A stretch of DNA of 64,000 bases, taken from assembly GCF_014195505.1 (NCBI RefSeq), contig NZ_JACIBV010000001.1, forward strand, positions 2,728,001 to 2,792,000. Direction: 5' to 3'. This DNA comes from Nonomuraea dietziae (GTDB taxonomy: Bacteria; Actinomycetota; Actinomycetes; Streptosporangiales; Streptosporangiaceae). Position 1 is the first letter of the stretch; every line of letters begins with the position of its first letter. Both the position numbers and the translations under genes were made by a program. Shown one piece after another: positions 24,546-34,930 of the stretch. The notes under the pieces are model-generated. The model made no database searches. It saw only the letters and a program-made list of their open reading frames with translations, and was not told where the DNA came from.

Positions 24546-26024
24546 ATGAGGATTCTGCTCGCTCTCGCGTTCCTGCTGACGGGGTGCGCCGCCGTCGACG
24601 ACCCCACGGTGGTGGAGACCGCCTCGGGCCCCGTCAGGGGCACCGTCACCGGCGCCCACCGCCTCTTCCAGGGCATCCCGTACGCCACCGCGGCCCGATG
24701 GGAGTCGCCCCGCCCGGCGAAGGCGTGGAAGGACGTGCGGGACGCCACCAAGCCTGGCGCGATGTGCCCCCAGGTGGGCTCCGACTACGCCAAGATCACC
24801 AGCTCCACGGAGGACTGCCTGTTCCTCAACGTCACGACGCCCCGCGAGCCCGGCGGCGGGCGCCCCGTCATGGTGTGGATCCACGGCGACGGCGCGCTGG
24901 GCGCGGGCCACCTCACCGACGCCCGCAGGATCGCCGCGAAGGGCGTGGTCGTGGTGACGATCAACTACCGCCTCGGCGTCTTCAGCGGGTTCGGCTTCCC
25001 CGGGCTCGCGGACTCTGGCACCTACGGCCTCCAGGACCAGCAGGAGGCGCTGCGCTGGGTGCGCCGCAACGCCGCGGCCTTCGGCGGCGACCCGGGCAAC
25101 GTCACGGCGTTCGGCGTCTCCTTCGGCGCGCTGGCCATCGGCGGCCACCTCACCTCGCCCGGCGCGAAGGGCCTGTTCCAGCGCGCCATCATGCAGAGCG
25201 GCGAGACCATGATGGACATGCCCGCGGGCGCCATGATCCCCGGCCTGCCGGCGCAGCCGTCCTTCGCATGGCGCTCCCGTGCCGACGCCGAGGCGGTCGG
25301 CGCGCACTACGCGGCCCAGCTCGGCTGCTCCGACCTGGCGTGCCTGAGAAGGCTGCCGGTGGAGAGGATCCTCGCGGTGCCGCAGATCATGAACGCCTTC
25401 CAGGTCTACGTCCACGGCAACAGGGTCCTGCCCGAGATCCCCTCCAAGGCGGTCGAGGAGGGCCGCTTCCACCGGGTGCCGGTGCTGGCGGGGGCGACCA
25501 AGGACGAGCACCGCATCTTCGTCGGGCTGGCGGGCGGGAAGGTCGACTATCCGGAACTGGCCGAGGCGGCCTTCCCGGGCAAGGACGTGCTGAAGGAGTA
25601 CCCGCCCGGCGACGACCCCGCGCTCGCGTGGGCCCAGGTGATCACCGACAGGATGTGGGCGCGCGGCACCCACGCCCAGAACACGGCGCTGGCCAGGCAC
25701 GTGCCCGTCTACGGCTACGAGTTCGCCGACAGGGACGCGCCGATGTTCCTCGACATCGGCAGCGACGGCTTCGACTGGGGCGCCTACCACGCCGCCGAGC
25801 TGGCCTACCTGTTCGAGGAGAGGCGGGCGAAGCTGGAGCCGGCGCAGCGGCGCCTGGCCGACCAGATGGTGGGGTACTGGACCGCCTTCGCCCGCAAGGG
25901 CGACCCGAACGGGGCGGGCCTTCCCGCGTGGCCCACGCTGAAGGGGGGCACGCAGTCGCTCGCGCCGGGCAGGATCGAGCAGATCGACTACGCGGCCGAG
26001 CACAACCTGGCGTACTGGAGGTGA
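24546..26024 (+). CDS. Carboxylesterase type B, lipoprotein
   Basis: A 492-residue hydrolase anchored as a lipoprotein: the signal peptide starts at ATG 24546 and ends in a lipobox LTGC. The carboxylesterase fold is clear: LFQGIPYA, SEDCLFLNV-type region (TEDCLFLNVTTP), NYRLGVF, and the nucleophile elbow FGVSFG with Ser192. The acid is expected in GATKDEHRIF and the His in GAYHAAELAYLF. The oxyanion motif reads HGDGAL instead of HGGG, a small departure. The next gene, a histidine kinase, starts two bases after its stop, so this envelope enzyme and the two-component system are co-transcribed. Confidence 0.87.
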   Translation: MRILLALAFLLTGCAAVDDPTVVETASGPVRGTVTGAHRLFQGIPYATAARWESPRPAKAWKDVRDATKPGAMCPQVGSDYAKITSSTEDCLFLNVTTPREPGGGRPVMVWIHGDGALGAGHLTDARRIAAKGVVVVTINYRLGVFSGFGFPGLADSGTYGLQDQQEALRWVRRNAAAFGGDPGNVTAFGVSFGALAIGGHLTSPGAKGLFQRAIMQSGETMMDMPAGAMIPGLPAQPSFAWRSRADAEAVGAHYAAQLGCSDLACLRRLPVERILAVPQIMNAFQVYVHGNRVLPEIPSKAVEEGRFHRVPVLAGATKDEHRIFVGLAGGKVDYPELAEAAFPGKDVLKEYPPGDDPALAWAQVITDRMWARGTHAQNTALARHVPVYGYEFADRDAPMFLDIGSDGFDWGAYHAAELAYLFEERRAKLEPAQRRLADQMVGYWTAFARKGDPNGAGLPAWPTLKGGTQSLAPGRIEQIDYAAEHNLAYWR

Positions 26025-26026
26025 CG

Positions 26027-27034
26027 ATGAGACCCGGTCCCTCGGCGTTCTACGTCTGGATCGCCGTGGCCTGGTTCCCCGCCTACGACCTGCTCAGGCA
26101 GCCGTCGTGGGTGGGGGCGCTCGGTCTGGCGGTCTTCGCGGCCGCCTACCTGGCCGCGATCCGGATGGCGTTCGGCGAGGGGCCGGCGTGGGCGCCGCTG
26201 GTGGTGCTGGCGGCGGTGACCTTCGCGCTCGGCATGGCCTACGGCGGCAAGTGGCTCTACCTCTGCCCGCTGGTGTCGATGGCGTGCGGCGTGGTGGTGC
26301 GGGGTCGGGCGGTGCCGTACGCGCTGGCGGGGGTGACGGTGGTCTCGATGCTGGTGACGCTGCGGTCCGGCGGCGGAGAGGACGCGGTGGCCGCGGTGGC
26401 CTGGGGGACCTTCGTCGCAGGGGTCGTCGTGCACGTCACGCTGAAGCTGTTCGAGGCCAGGGAGGAGCTGGCCAGGGCGGCCGTGCTGAGGGAGCGCGAG
26501 CGCTTCTCCCGCGACCTGCACGACCTGCTCGGGCACACGCTGTCGCTGGTGGTGGTCAAGGCCGAGGCGGTGCGCAGGCTCGCCACCCGCGACGCCGACG
26601 CCGCCGCGCGGCAGGCGGGCGACATCGAGCAGATCGGGCGCAGGGCGCTGGCGGAGGTCCGCTCGGCCGTGGCGGGCTATCGGGGGCGCGGCCTGGCCGA
26701 CGAGCTGGCCGCCGCCCGCCTGGCCCTGGAGGAGGCGGGGGTGCGGGCGGAGGTCATGCTGGAGGAGGCACGGCTCTCGCCCGACGCGGACGCGTTGCTG
26801 GGCTGGGCCGTCAGGGAAGGGGTGACGAACGTGATCAGGCACGCGCGGGCGACCGGTTGCGCCATCACACTCAGGGACGAGGGGGAGCGCGTGCTGCTCG
26901 AGATCGCCAACGACGGCGCGGCCCAGGCCTTCACGAGGGGGAACGGGCTGAAGGGCCTGGCCGAGCGGGGCGCGGCCGTCGAGGCGCGCGCCGAGGACGG
27001 CAGGTTCGTGCTCACGGTGGCGGTGCCGAAGTGA
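26027..27034 (+). CDS. DesK-like (NarL-type) sensor histidine kinase
   Basis: A 335-residue kinase. The N-terminal ~140 residues contain four to five membrane helices without a large extracellular domain. The dimerisation/phosphoacceptor segment is ERFSRDLHDLLGHTLS with His165, followed by the HATPase region WAVREGVTNVIRHARA and GNGLKGLAERG. This is the HisKA_3 family that pairs with LuxR-type response regulators. Its stop overlaps the response-regulator start (GTGA). The stimulus is not visible; a membrane or envelope signal is likely from the architecture. Confidence 0.9.
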   Translation: MRPGPSAFYVWIAVAWFPAYDLLRQPSWVGALGLAVFAAAYLAAIRMAFGEGPAWAPLVVLAAVTFALGMAYGGKWLYLCPLVSMACGVVVRGRAVPYALAGVTVVSMLVTLRSGGGEDAVAAVAWGTFVAGVVVHVTLKLFEAREELARAAVLRERERFSRDLHDLLGHTLSLVVVKAEAVRRLATRDADAAARQAGDIEQIGRRALAEVRSAVAGYRGRGLADELAAARLALEEAGVRAEVMLEEARLSPDADALLGWAVREGVTNVIRHARATGCAITLRDEGERVLLEIANDGAAQAFTRGNGLKGLAERGAAVEARAEDGRFVLTVAVPK

Positions 27035-27630
27035 TCAGGGTGCTCATCGCCGAGGACCAGGGCATGATGCGCGACGCGCTGGCGCTGCTGCTCGGCCTGG
27101 AGGACGACATCGAGGTGGTGGCGCAGGTGGCCGACGGCTCGGCGATCGTCGCCGCCGCCGAGCGGGTAGGCCCCGACGTGGCGCTGCTCGACATCGAGCT
27201 GCCGGGCCGCAGCGGGCTCGACGCCGCCGCCGACCTGCGCGGCAAGGGCATCGTGGTGCTGATCCTCACCACCTTCGGCAGGCCCGGATACCTGCGCAGG
27301 GCCATGGAGGCGGGCGCGGCGGGGTTCCTGGTGAAGGACGCGCCCGTCGAGGAGCTGGCCGCGGCGATCAGGCGCGCCGTGGCGGGCGAGCGGATCGTGG
27401 ACCCCGCGCTGGCCGCCGCCGCGCTCAACGCGGGCCCGAGCCCGCTGACCGACAGGGAGCGCGACGTGCTGGCCGCCGCGATCGACGGCTCCACCATCGC
27501 CGATCTGGCCACCAGGCTGCACCTGTCGGAGAGCACGGTGCGCAACCACCTGTCGTCGGCCATCGGCAAGACGCACACCAGGAACCGGATCGAGGCCGCT
27601 CGCATGGCGCGGCACAATGGGTGGTTGTGA
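27031..27630 (+). CDS. NarL/LuxR family response regulator
   Basis: A 199-residue regulator. The receiver domain has the acidic pair in LIAEDQ, phosphoacceptor Asp54 in ALLDIELPGRSG and the conserved Lys in GFLVKDAP. The C-terminal LuxR HTH is LTDRERDVLAAAIDGSTIADLATRLHLSESTVRNHL (shown here only as a description of residues about 140-175). It overlaps the kinase gene by four bases and the downstream HAD gene by four bases, so the four genes form one operon. Confidence 0.92.
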   Translation: MIRVLIAEDQGMMRDALALLLGLEDDIEVVAQVADGSAIVAAAERVGPDVALLDIELPGRSGLDAAADLRGKGIVVLILTTFGRPGYLRRAMEAGAAGFLVKDAPVEELAAAIRRAVAGERIVDPALAAAALNAGPSPLTDRERDVLAAAIDGSTIADLATRLHLSESTVRNHLSSAIGKTHTRNRIEAARMARHNGWL

Positions 27631-28208
27631 CCTCCTACGACGCGGTTCTCAGCGACCTCGACGGCGTGCTGCGCCAGTTCGACCACGTGGCCCAGGCCGA
27701 CATCGAGGCCCGCTACGGCCTGCCCCTGATGAAGACCGCCTTCGCGCCCGAGCGCATCCTGCCGGCCACGCTCGGGCAGATCACCGAGGCGCAGTGGGTC
27801 GAGTCCGTCGCGCTCGCGCTCGGCGGCGACGAGCGGGCCCGCCAGGCCGTCGCCGAGTTCGCCGAGGTCTCCTTCTGGGTCGACGAGGAGGTCAGGGCGC
27901 TGCTGGCCAAGGCGCAGGAGCGGGTTCCTCTCGTCCTGCTGACCAACGCCATGGACACGCTCGAGGAGCACCTCGACCGTCTCGGCCTGACCTACTTCGC
28001 CGACGCCGTGGTCAGCAGCGCGCGGGTCGGCCTGGCCAAGCCCGACCCGCGCATCTACGAGCTGGCCGCCCAGGTGGCCGGCGTCGCCCCCTCGCGCTGC
28101 CTGTTCATCGACGACAGGCTGGAGAACGTCGAGGCCGCCAGGGCGCTCGGCATGATCGGGATCCACTTCACCGAGGCGGGTGACCTGGCGAGGGCGCTCA
28201 GCCTCTAG
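27627..28208 (+). CDS. HAD-IA family hydrolase
   Basis: A 193-residue phosphatase-like protein starting at GTG 27627 within a GTGA overlap with the response regulator; GTG 27621 is possible. Motif I is VLSDLDGVL, motif II VLLTNAMDT, motif III Lys in GLAKPDPRIY and motif IV FIDDRLENVEAA, all consistent with an active HAD phosphatase of subfamily IA. The 3' end overlaps the convergent tenA gene by 11 bases. Substrate unknown. Confidence 0.87.
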   Translation: MTSYDAVLSDLDGVLRQFDHVAQADIEARYGLPLMKTAFAPERILPATLGQITEAQWVESVALALGGDERARQAVAEFAEVSFWVDEEVRALLAKAQERVPLVLLTNAMDTLEEHLDRLGLTYFADAVVSSARVGLAKPDPRIYELAAQVAGVAPSRCLFIDDRLENVEAARALGMIGIHFTEAGDLARALSL

Positions 28209-28845
28209 CCATGTCGAAGAAGCGCTTCTCCAGCTCGACCGCCCTGTGGAAGACGCTCAGCACCTCCTGGCGGTGGTCCTCGTCCAGGCCGGGCCCGAGC
28301 CTGTCGAGCTCGCCGCGCAGGAAGTCGACCCACTGCCTGAACTCGGGGCCCTCGTGCAGCTCGATCCACTCGCGGTGGACGAAGTTGTCGGGGTAGGGCT
28401 GGGTGGCGCGCGAGGCCCAGCCGAGGTAGGTCCACTCGGCCACGCACAGGACCGCCACGATCAGCACGTAGTCCTGGCTGGTCCTGGCCTCGTCCATCAG
28501 CGTGCGGAAGTCCTCGGTGACCGGCTCGAGGACCGTCGCGCCCGTGCCCGCTCCGAGGGCGTCGAGCGCGCGGTGGAAGTAGGTCTTCTCCTCCGTCGTG
28601 GCCACCTGCCCGAGGAAGCGGCCGTACGGCACCCGCGCCTCGAAGCTGTCGGCGCAGGCCACCGCGGCGCCGAGCAGCGCGGTGAAGGTGTCGACGAACT
28701 GGTAATCCTGGCTCAGGTAGCGCCGCATGTCGTCGTCGGGCACCGTGCCCTTGGTGATCGCCTCCGCGAACGGGTGGGTGACCACCTCGGTCCAGGTGGG
28801 TTCGCACCGGGCGCGCAGCCACTCGCTGAAGTTTCCCTCGCTCAC
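28198..28845 (-). CDS. tenA: TenA family protein (thiaminase II / aminopyrimidine hydrolase)
   Basis: A 215-residue protein with the all-helical TenA fold. Motifs include HPFAEAITKGTVP, the DMRRYLSQDYQFV region, the Cys-containing helix VLCVAEWTYLGWA that supplies the nucleophile in TenA-C enzymes, and the C-terminal EKRFFDMA glutamate. TenA salvages the pyrimidine of damaged thiamine by hydrolysing aminopyrimidines. No other thiamine gene is adjacent, so the specific role is by family only. Confidence 0.85.
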   Translation of the reverse strand: MSEGNFSEWLRARCEPTWTEVVTHPFAEAITKGTVPDDDMRRYLSQDYQFVDTFTALLGAAVACADSFEARVPYGRFLGQVATTEEKTYFHRALDALGAGTGATVLEPVTEDFRTLMDEARTSQDYVLIVAVLCVAEWTYLGWASRATQPYPDNFVHREWIELHEGPEFRQWVDFLRGELDRLGPGLDEDHRQEVLSVFHRAVELEKRFFDMARG

Positions 28846-28888
28846 GCCCGCACCTTACCCACATCTCGGGTCCCTGAGCGTCCCGGGT

Positions 28889-28920
28889 GTCCGGTACGGC
28901 CCGCGCCTGCCGTACCGGAC
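28889..28920 (-). terminator. Terminator of the TIGR03118 gene
   Basis: A perfect 12-bp stem, GTCCGGTACGGC and GCCGTACCGGAC, with an 8-nt loop lies 18 nt beyond the stop codon. Confidence 0.75.
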
Positions 28921-28937
28921 GGTCCCGTGGCGTTTCC

Positions 28938-30065
28938 TCAGTAGCCGTAGCCCGAGCTCGGGCTGGCGGCGGGCGCGGGCGCGCCCGTGGAGGGCGCCTT
29001 CGTCGAGGGAGCGGTCGAGGGGGCCGGCCGGCGGGCGCGGTCGCCGGTGGGGCGCAGCAGGCCGAGCAGGCCGTGCTGGGCCCCGTCGATGCCCGCGGCG
29101 AACCAGAGGGCGTTCTCGCCGCCGTTGGCCGCGGTGCCTGGCTCCAGGTCCCACAGGCCGGGCAGCACGATCGCCCGCCCGCCCGCGTCGCGCAGCGGGC
29201 CGAGGTGACGGCCGTTCCTGAAGGCGTGGATGCGGCCGTCGCCGAAGTTGCCGACCAGTGTCGCCCCCGCGTACTGCCCGAAGCCTCGCGGCGCGACGGT
29301 CACCGCCCACGGCGCGTTGAGCGGCCCGCGGGCGGCGAGCCGTCCGGTGAAGCGGCCGGAGGCGTCGAAACGGCTGACGAACCCCTTCCCCCTGCCCGCC
29401 ACCGACTTGCCCGTGGACGCGTCGCGCAGGGCGTACGACACCCAGACCGCACCGCGGGCGACCGAGACGTTGAACGGCGCGTAGCCCGAGGGCATGGAGG
29501 GGTCGGCGAACTGGCGGCGGTCCAGCCGTACCCGCCTGAAGTCGTCGTCGAAGACGTGCACGCGCCCACCCGCGAAGTCGGCGGCCAGCAGGAACGCGCC
29601 CTCCTCCGTCCGCATCATGGCCAGGCCCTTGTAGTCGGCGCCCCTGGAGAAGGCGGCGATGACGGCGTTCTTGGCGTCTGCCTCGGCGTTCCACCCGCTG
29701 ATGGCGCCGCTGGGGCTGGCGAAGACGAACGTGGCGGGCCTGCCCTTGACGGTGAAGCCCTCGGTCGGGTTGAAGACCTGGCCGGTGGGCGCTCCACCCG
29801 GCACGACGACCTCGGTGGCCTCCTTCCTGCCCTCGCCCGAGTAGACGGTGGCGACGCCGGTGCCCGTGGCCGAGACCCACAGGGTCTTGCCCATGGCCAG
29901 GCCCCACGGGTTGACCAGCTTGGGATCGGTGGTGCGCGCCTTGCCCTTGACGTCGGAGACCAGGTTGACGACGTCGAACCTGGTCTGGTGACGCGCGGCC
30001 GCGGCGGGGGCCGTGGTGCCGAGGATGAGCGCCGCTGCGCAGAGTATGACGATGCGTGGCCGCAT
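28938..30065 (-). CDS. TIGR03118 family secreted protein
   Basis: A 375-residue exported protein: signal peptide with cleavage near PAAAA, then the TIGR03118 domain ([63 protein letters not shown]), which is predicted to be a six-bladed beta-propeller. The C-terminal ~40 residues are a Pro/Ser/Ala-rich tail ending SSGYGY. ATG 30065 chosen because it directly precedes the signal peptide. Function of the family is unknown. Confidence 0.85.
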   Translation of the reverse strand: MRPRIVILCAAALILGTTAPAAAARHQTRFDVVNLVSDVKGKARTTDPKLVNPWGLAMGKTLWVSATGTGVATVYSGEGRKEATEVVVPGGAPTGQVFNPTEGFTVKGRPATFVFASPSGAISGWNAEADAKNAVIAAFSRGADYKGLAMMRTEEGAFLLAADFAGGRVHVFDDDFRRVRLDRRQFADPSMPSGYAPFNVSVARGAVWVSYALRDASTGKSVAGRGKGFVSRFDASGRFTGRLAARGPLNAPWAVTVAPRGFGQYAGATLVGNFGDGRIHAFRNGRHLGPLRDAGGRAIVLPGLWDLEPGTAANGGENALWFAAGIDGAQHGLLGLLRPTGDRARRPAPSTAPSTKAPSTGAPAPAASPSSGYGY

Positions 30066-30156
30066 CCTGCCTCCTTGGTATGTGCGCTTGTGAAGCGAGG
30101 TACGCGGCCGGGCGGCGTCGGGTTCATCCCGACTTTTCCAGGGCAGGTCTGGGGGC

Positions 30157-30894
<738 letters not shown>

Positions 30895-30910
30895 ACGACC
30901 CGGCGCCGTC

Positions 30911-30935
30911 GGGCGGCCTGCTCCGAAGGCCGCCC
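30911..30935 (+). terminator. Terminator after ppgK
   Basis: GGGCGGCCT (30911-30919) and AGGCCGCCC (30927-30935) form a perfect 9-bp stem with a 7-nt loop, 16 nt past the stop. Confidence 0.65.
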
Positions 30936-31048
30936 CTGGCGCGGGGCGCCGCTGCCCGTCCGGCGGTGCGGGCGGAAATTGAGATGCGGGTTCGGGAATG
31001 AGTCGGGCACGATGGGCCGTTGGTCCGCATGCATATCCTGATAGCAGT

Positions 31049-34000
31049 ATGGGAACGCCTTCCTTGACCTCCTCGCTCACCGAGCTCCACTCACGCCTGC
31101 CCGAACTGATGCCGCGCGACCAGCGGCGGCTTCGGCGCAGGCTCGACGGCGCGCGCCGAGTACGCTCCCGCGAGGCGCAGCAGAAGATCGCCGCCGAGAT
31201 CCTCGCCGACGTCGAACGCGCCGAGCAGCGCGTGACCCGCCGCCGCGAGGTGGTCCCCGTCGTGAGGTATCCGGAGAACCTGCCGGTCTCGCAGCGCAAG
31301 GACGACATCCTCGAGGCGATCCGCGACAACCAGGTCGTGATCATCGCGGGCGAGACCGGCTCGGGCAAGACCACCCAGATCCCGAAGATCTGCCTGGAGC
31401 TGGGCAGGGGCGTGCGCGGCGTCATCGGCCACACCCAGCCGCGCAGGATCGCCGCGCGCACGGTGGCCGAGCGCATCGCCGAGGAGCTCGACACCACGCT
31501 CGGCGACGTCGTCGGCTACAAGGTGCGCTTCACCGACAAGGCCAACGACTCCACGCTGGTCAAGCTGATGACCGACGGCATCCTGCTGGCCGAGCTGCAG
31601 AACGACAGGCTGCTGGAGCAGTACGACACGCTGATCATCGACGAGGCGCACGAGCGCAGCCTCAACATCGACTTCATCCTCGGCTACGTCAAACAGCTGC
31701 TGCCCAGGCGCCCCGACCTCAAGGTCGTCATCACCAGCGCCACCATCGACCCCGAGCGCTTCTCGCGCCACTTCGACGACGCGCCGATCATCGAGGTGTC
31801 GGGGCGCACCTACCCCGTGGAGGTGCGCTACCGGCCGCTGGGCGAGGACGACGACCAGACGCAGGGCATCGTCGACGCCTGCAAGGAGCTCGTGCTGGAG
31901 GGCCAGGGCGACATCCTGGTGTTCCTGTCGGGCGAGCGGGAGATCCGCGACACCTTCGACGCGCTGACCAAGGCCGAGTTCCGCAACACCGAGGTCCTTC
32001 CGCTGTACGCGCGGCTGTCGGCGGCCGAGCAGCACAGGGTCTTCCAGTCGCACACCGGCCGCAGGATCGTGCTGGCCACCAACGTGGCCGAGACCTCGCT
32101 GACCGTGCCCGGCATCAAGTACGTCGTGGATCCCGGCTTCGCGCGCATCTCGCGCTACAGCCACCGCACCAAGGTGCAGCGCCTGCCGATCGAGGCGATC
32201 TCGCAGGCCTCGGCCAACCAGCGCAAGGGCCGCTGCGGCCGTACCTCCGACGGCATCTGCGTCCGCCTGTACGAGGAGGAGGACTTCCTCGCCAGGCCGG
32301 AGTTCACCGATCCCGAGATCCTGCGCACGAACCTGGCCAGCGTCATCCTGCAGATGACCACGATCGGCCTGGGCGACATCGCGGCCTTCCCCTTCGTGGA
32401 GCCGCCGGACCAGCGGCAGGTGCGCGACGGCGTCAACCTGCTGCAGGAGCTCGGCGCCTTCGACGCCGCAGGCGGCCTCACCGCCATGGGGCGCAAGCTG
32501 GCCAACCTGCCCGTCGACCCGCGCCTGGCGCGCATGGTGCTGGAGGCGGAGAAGAACGGCTGCGTGCGCGAGGTGATGGTGATCGCCTCCGCGCTGTCCA
32601 TCCAGGACCCTCGCGAGCGCCCCTCCGACAAGCAGCAGCAGGCCGACGAGAAGCACCGCCGCTTCGCCGACCCCGAGTCCGACTTCCTGTCCTACCTCAA
32701 TCTGTGGAACTACCTGAAGGACAAGCAGAAGGAGCTGTCCTCCAGCGCCTTCAGGCGGATGTGCCGCTCGGAGTTCCTCAACTACCTGCGGGTGCGCGAG
32801 TGGCAGGACATCTACAGCCAGCTGCGCCAGGCGCTCGGCGCCGTGCCGAACAGCCAGGCCGCCTCGCCGTACCAGATCCACGTCTCGCTGCTGGCCGGGC
32901 TGCTGTCGCACCTGGGCGTCAAGGACGTCGTCGACAAGAAGGCCGTCGAAGGGCGCAGGCCCATCCAGGAGTACATCGGGGCGCGCAACGCGCGCTTCGC
33001 GATCTTCCCCGGCTCGGCTCTGGCCAGGAAGCAGCCCGCGTGGGTGATGTCGGCCGAGCTGGTGGAGACCAGCAGGCTGTGGGCGCGGGTCAACGCCAGG
33101 ATCGAGCCCGACTGGGTGGAGCCGCTGGCCCAGCACCTGATCAAGCGCACCTACTCCGAGCCGCACTGGGAGAAGAAGCAGGGCGCGGTCGTCGCCATGG
33201 AGAAGGTCACGCTGTACGGCGTGCCGCTCGTCGTCGGCCGCAAGGTCGGCTACGGCAGGATCGACCCCGAGCTGTCGCGTGAGCTGTTCATCAGGCACGC
33301 CCTCGTCGAGGGCGACTGGGACAGCCACCACGCCTTCCTGAAGGAGAACCGCAGGCTGCTCGGCGAGGTCGAGGAGCTGGAGAACCGCGCCCGCCGCCGC
33401 GACATCATGGTCGACGACGAGGCGCTGTTCGACTTCTATGACCAGCGGGTGCCGGCCGACGTGGTCTCGGCGGCGCACTTCGACTCCTGGTGGAAGAGGC
33501 AGCCCGACAAGGCGCTGCTGACGTTCTCGCCCGAGATGCTGGTCAACGAGGGCGCCGACGTCAGCACCCGCGACTATCCCGACACCTGGCGCCAGCTCGG
33601 CCAGCGGATGAAGCTGACCTACCAGTTCGAGCCCGGCACCGAGGCCGACGGCGTCACCGTGCACATCCCGCTGCAGGTGCTCAACCAGGTCAACGCCGAC
33701 GGCTTCGACTGGCAGATCCCCGGCCTGCGCGAGGAGCTGGTCACCGCGCTGATCAGGTCGCTGCCCAAGAACATCAGGCGCAACTTCGTGCCCGCGCCCA
33801 ACTACGCCAAGCAGGTGCTCCAGCACGTCAAGGCGGGCGGCGAGCCGCTGCTCGAGGCGCTGGAGCGCGAGCTGCTGCGGCTGACGGGCGTGCGGGTGCC
33901 GCGCGAGGCGTGGCAGCTCGACCAGCTGCCCGACCACCTGCGCGTCACCTACCGGGTGATCGACGAGCGCAAGCGGACGGTCGCCGAGGACAAGGACCTC

Positions 34001-34912
34001 GACGCGCTCAAGAGACGTCTGGCTCCCAAGCTGCGCCAGACGCTCTCGCAGGCGGGAGACGGCCTGGAGCGCACCGGCCTCACCACGTGGAGCGTCGGGA
34101 CCCTGCCCAAGGTGTTCGAGCAGGGCCGGATGAAGGGCTACCCCGCCCTGGTCGACGCGGGCTCCTCGGTCTCGGTGAAGATCTTCGAGACGCAGGCCGA
34201 GCAGCGCAGGTCCATGTGGCTCGGCACCAGGCGGCTGCTGCTGCTCAACGTCACCTCGCCCGCCAAGTCGCTGCTCGGCGGCCTGTCCAACCAGGCGAAG
34301 CTGGCTCTGTCGCGCTCGCCTCACGGCGGCGCGGTGGCGCTGTTCGAGGACGTGGTCAACGCCGCGGTCGACAAGCTGATGCGCGACGTCGGCGGCCCCG
34401 CGTGGGACCCTGTCTCCTTCGACCGCCTCTACCAGCACGTCCGCGCCGAGCTGTACGACACCTCCAGGGAGATCCTGGCGAAGGTCGAGCAGATCCTGGC
34501 CGCCTGGCACGAGGTCAACCTCAAGCTCGGCGCGCTGCGCTCCGACGCCTCGACCGAGGACGTCAGAGACCAGATGGGCAAGCTGATCTTCCCCGGCTTC
34601 ATCACCGCCACCGAGGCGAGCCGCCTGCCTGACATCTCCCGCTACATCAGGGCGATCGACCGGCGTCTCGCCAAGCTCCCCGAGGAGCCGTGGCGCGACG
34701 TGGAGTGGATGGACAAGGTGCACAAGGTCGAGGACGACTACCTCGACGTGCTCGACAAGCTCCCTCCCGCCCGCCGCGGCGACCCCGACGTGCGGGAGAT
34801 CCGCTGGATGATCGAGGAGCTGCGGGTCAGCTTCTTCGCCCAGACCCTCGGCACCCCGACCCCCATCTCGGAGAAGCGCATCACCAAGGCTCTGGAGAAG
34901 CTCCTCCCCTGA
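31049..34912 (+). CDS. hrpA: ATP-dependent RNA helicase HrpA (DEAH box)
   Basis: From ATG 31049, 1287 residues, the normal size for HrpA. Residues 85-250 hold the helicase core: GETGSGKTTQ (Walker A), TQPRRIAART, DEAH in IIDEAHERSLN and TSATID; the second RecA lobe has ATNVAETSLTVPG and QRKGRCGRT. The HA2 and OB-fold regions follow, and the long HrpA-specific C-terminal domain (DUF3418) runs to the end. HrpA helicases act on mRNA and stalled ribosomes. An upstream in-frame ATG at 30998 would add 17 residues without family support. Confidence 0.95.
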   Translation: MGTPSLTSSLTELHSRLPELMPRDQRRLRRRLDGARRVRSREAQQKIAAEILADVERAEQRVTRRREVVPVVRYPENLPVSQRKDDILEAIRDNQVVIIAGETGSGKTTQIPKICLELGRGVRGVIGHTQPRRIAARTVAERIAEELDTTLGDVVGYKVRFTDKANDSTLVKLMTDGILLAELQNDRLLEQYDTLIIDEAHERSLNIDFILGYVKQLLPRRPDLKVVITSATIDPERFSRHFDDAPIIEVSGRTYPVEVRYRPLGEDDDQTQGIVDACKELVLEGQGDILVFLSGEREIRDTFDALTKAEFRNTEVLPLYARLSAAEQHRVFQSHTGRRIVLATNVAETSLTVPGIKYVVDPGFARISRYSHRTKVQRLPIEAISQASANQRKGRCGRTSDGICVRLYEEEDFLARPEFTDPEILRTNLASVILQMTTIGLGDIAAFPFVEPPDQRQVRDGVNLLQELGAFDAAGGLTAMGRKLANLPVDPRLARMVLEAEKNGCVREVMVIASALSIQDPRERPSDKQQQADEKHRRFADPESDFLSYLNLWNYLKDKQKELSSSAFRRMCRSEFLNYLRVREWQDIYSQLRQALGAVPNSQAASPYQIHVSLLAGLLSHLGVKDVVDKKAVEGRRPIQEYIGARNARFAIFPGSALARKQPAWVMSAELVETSRLWARVNARIEPDWVEPLAQHLIKRTYSEPHWEKKQGAVVAMEKVTLYGVPLVVGRKVGYGRIDPELSRELFIRHALVEGDWDSHHAFLKENRRLLGEVEELENRARRRDIMVDDEALFDFYDQRVPADVVSAAHFDSWWKRQPDKALLTFSPEMLVNEGADVSTRDYPDTWRQLGQRMKLTYQFEPGTEADGVTVHIPLQVLNQVNADGFDWQIPGLREELVTALIRSLPKNIRRNFVPAPNYAKQVLQHVKAGGEPLLEALERELLRLTGVRVPREAWQLDQLPDHLRVTYRVIDERKRTVAEDKDLDALKRRLAPKLRQTLSQAGDGLERTGLTTWSVGTLPKVFEQGRMKGYPALVDAGSSVSVKIFETQAEQRRSMWLGTRRLLLLNVTSPAKSLLGGLSNQAKLALSRSPHGGAVALFEDVVNAAVDKLMRDVGGPAWDPVSFDRLYQHVRAELYDTSREILAKVEQILAAWHEVNLKLGALRSDASTEDVRDQMGKLIFPGFITATEASRLPDISRYIRAIDRRLAKLPEEPWRDVEWMDKVHKVEDDYLDVLDKLPPARRGDPDVREIRWMIEELRVSFFAQTLGTPTPISEKRITKALEKLLP

Positions 34913-34930
34913 GGCCTACCATGTCCCCTC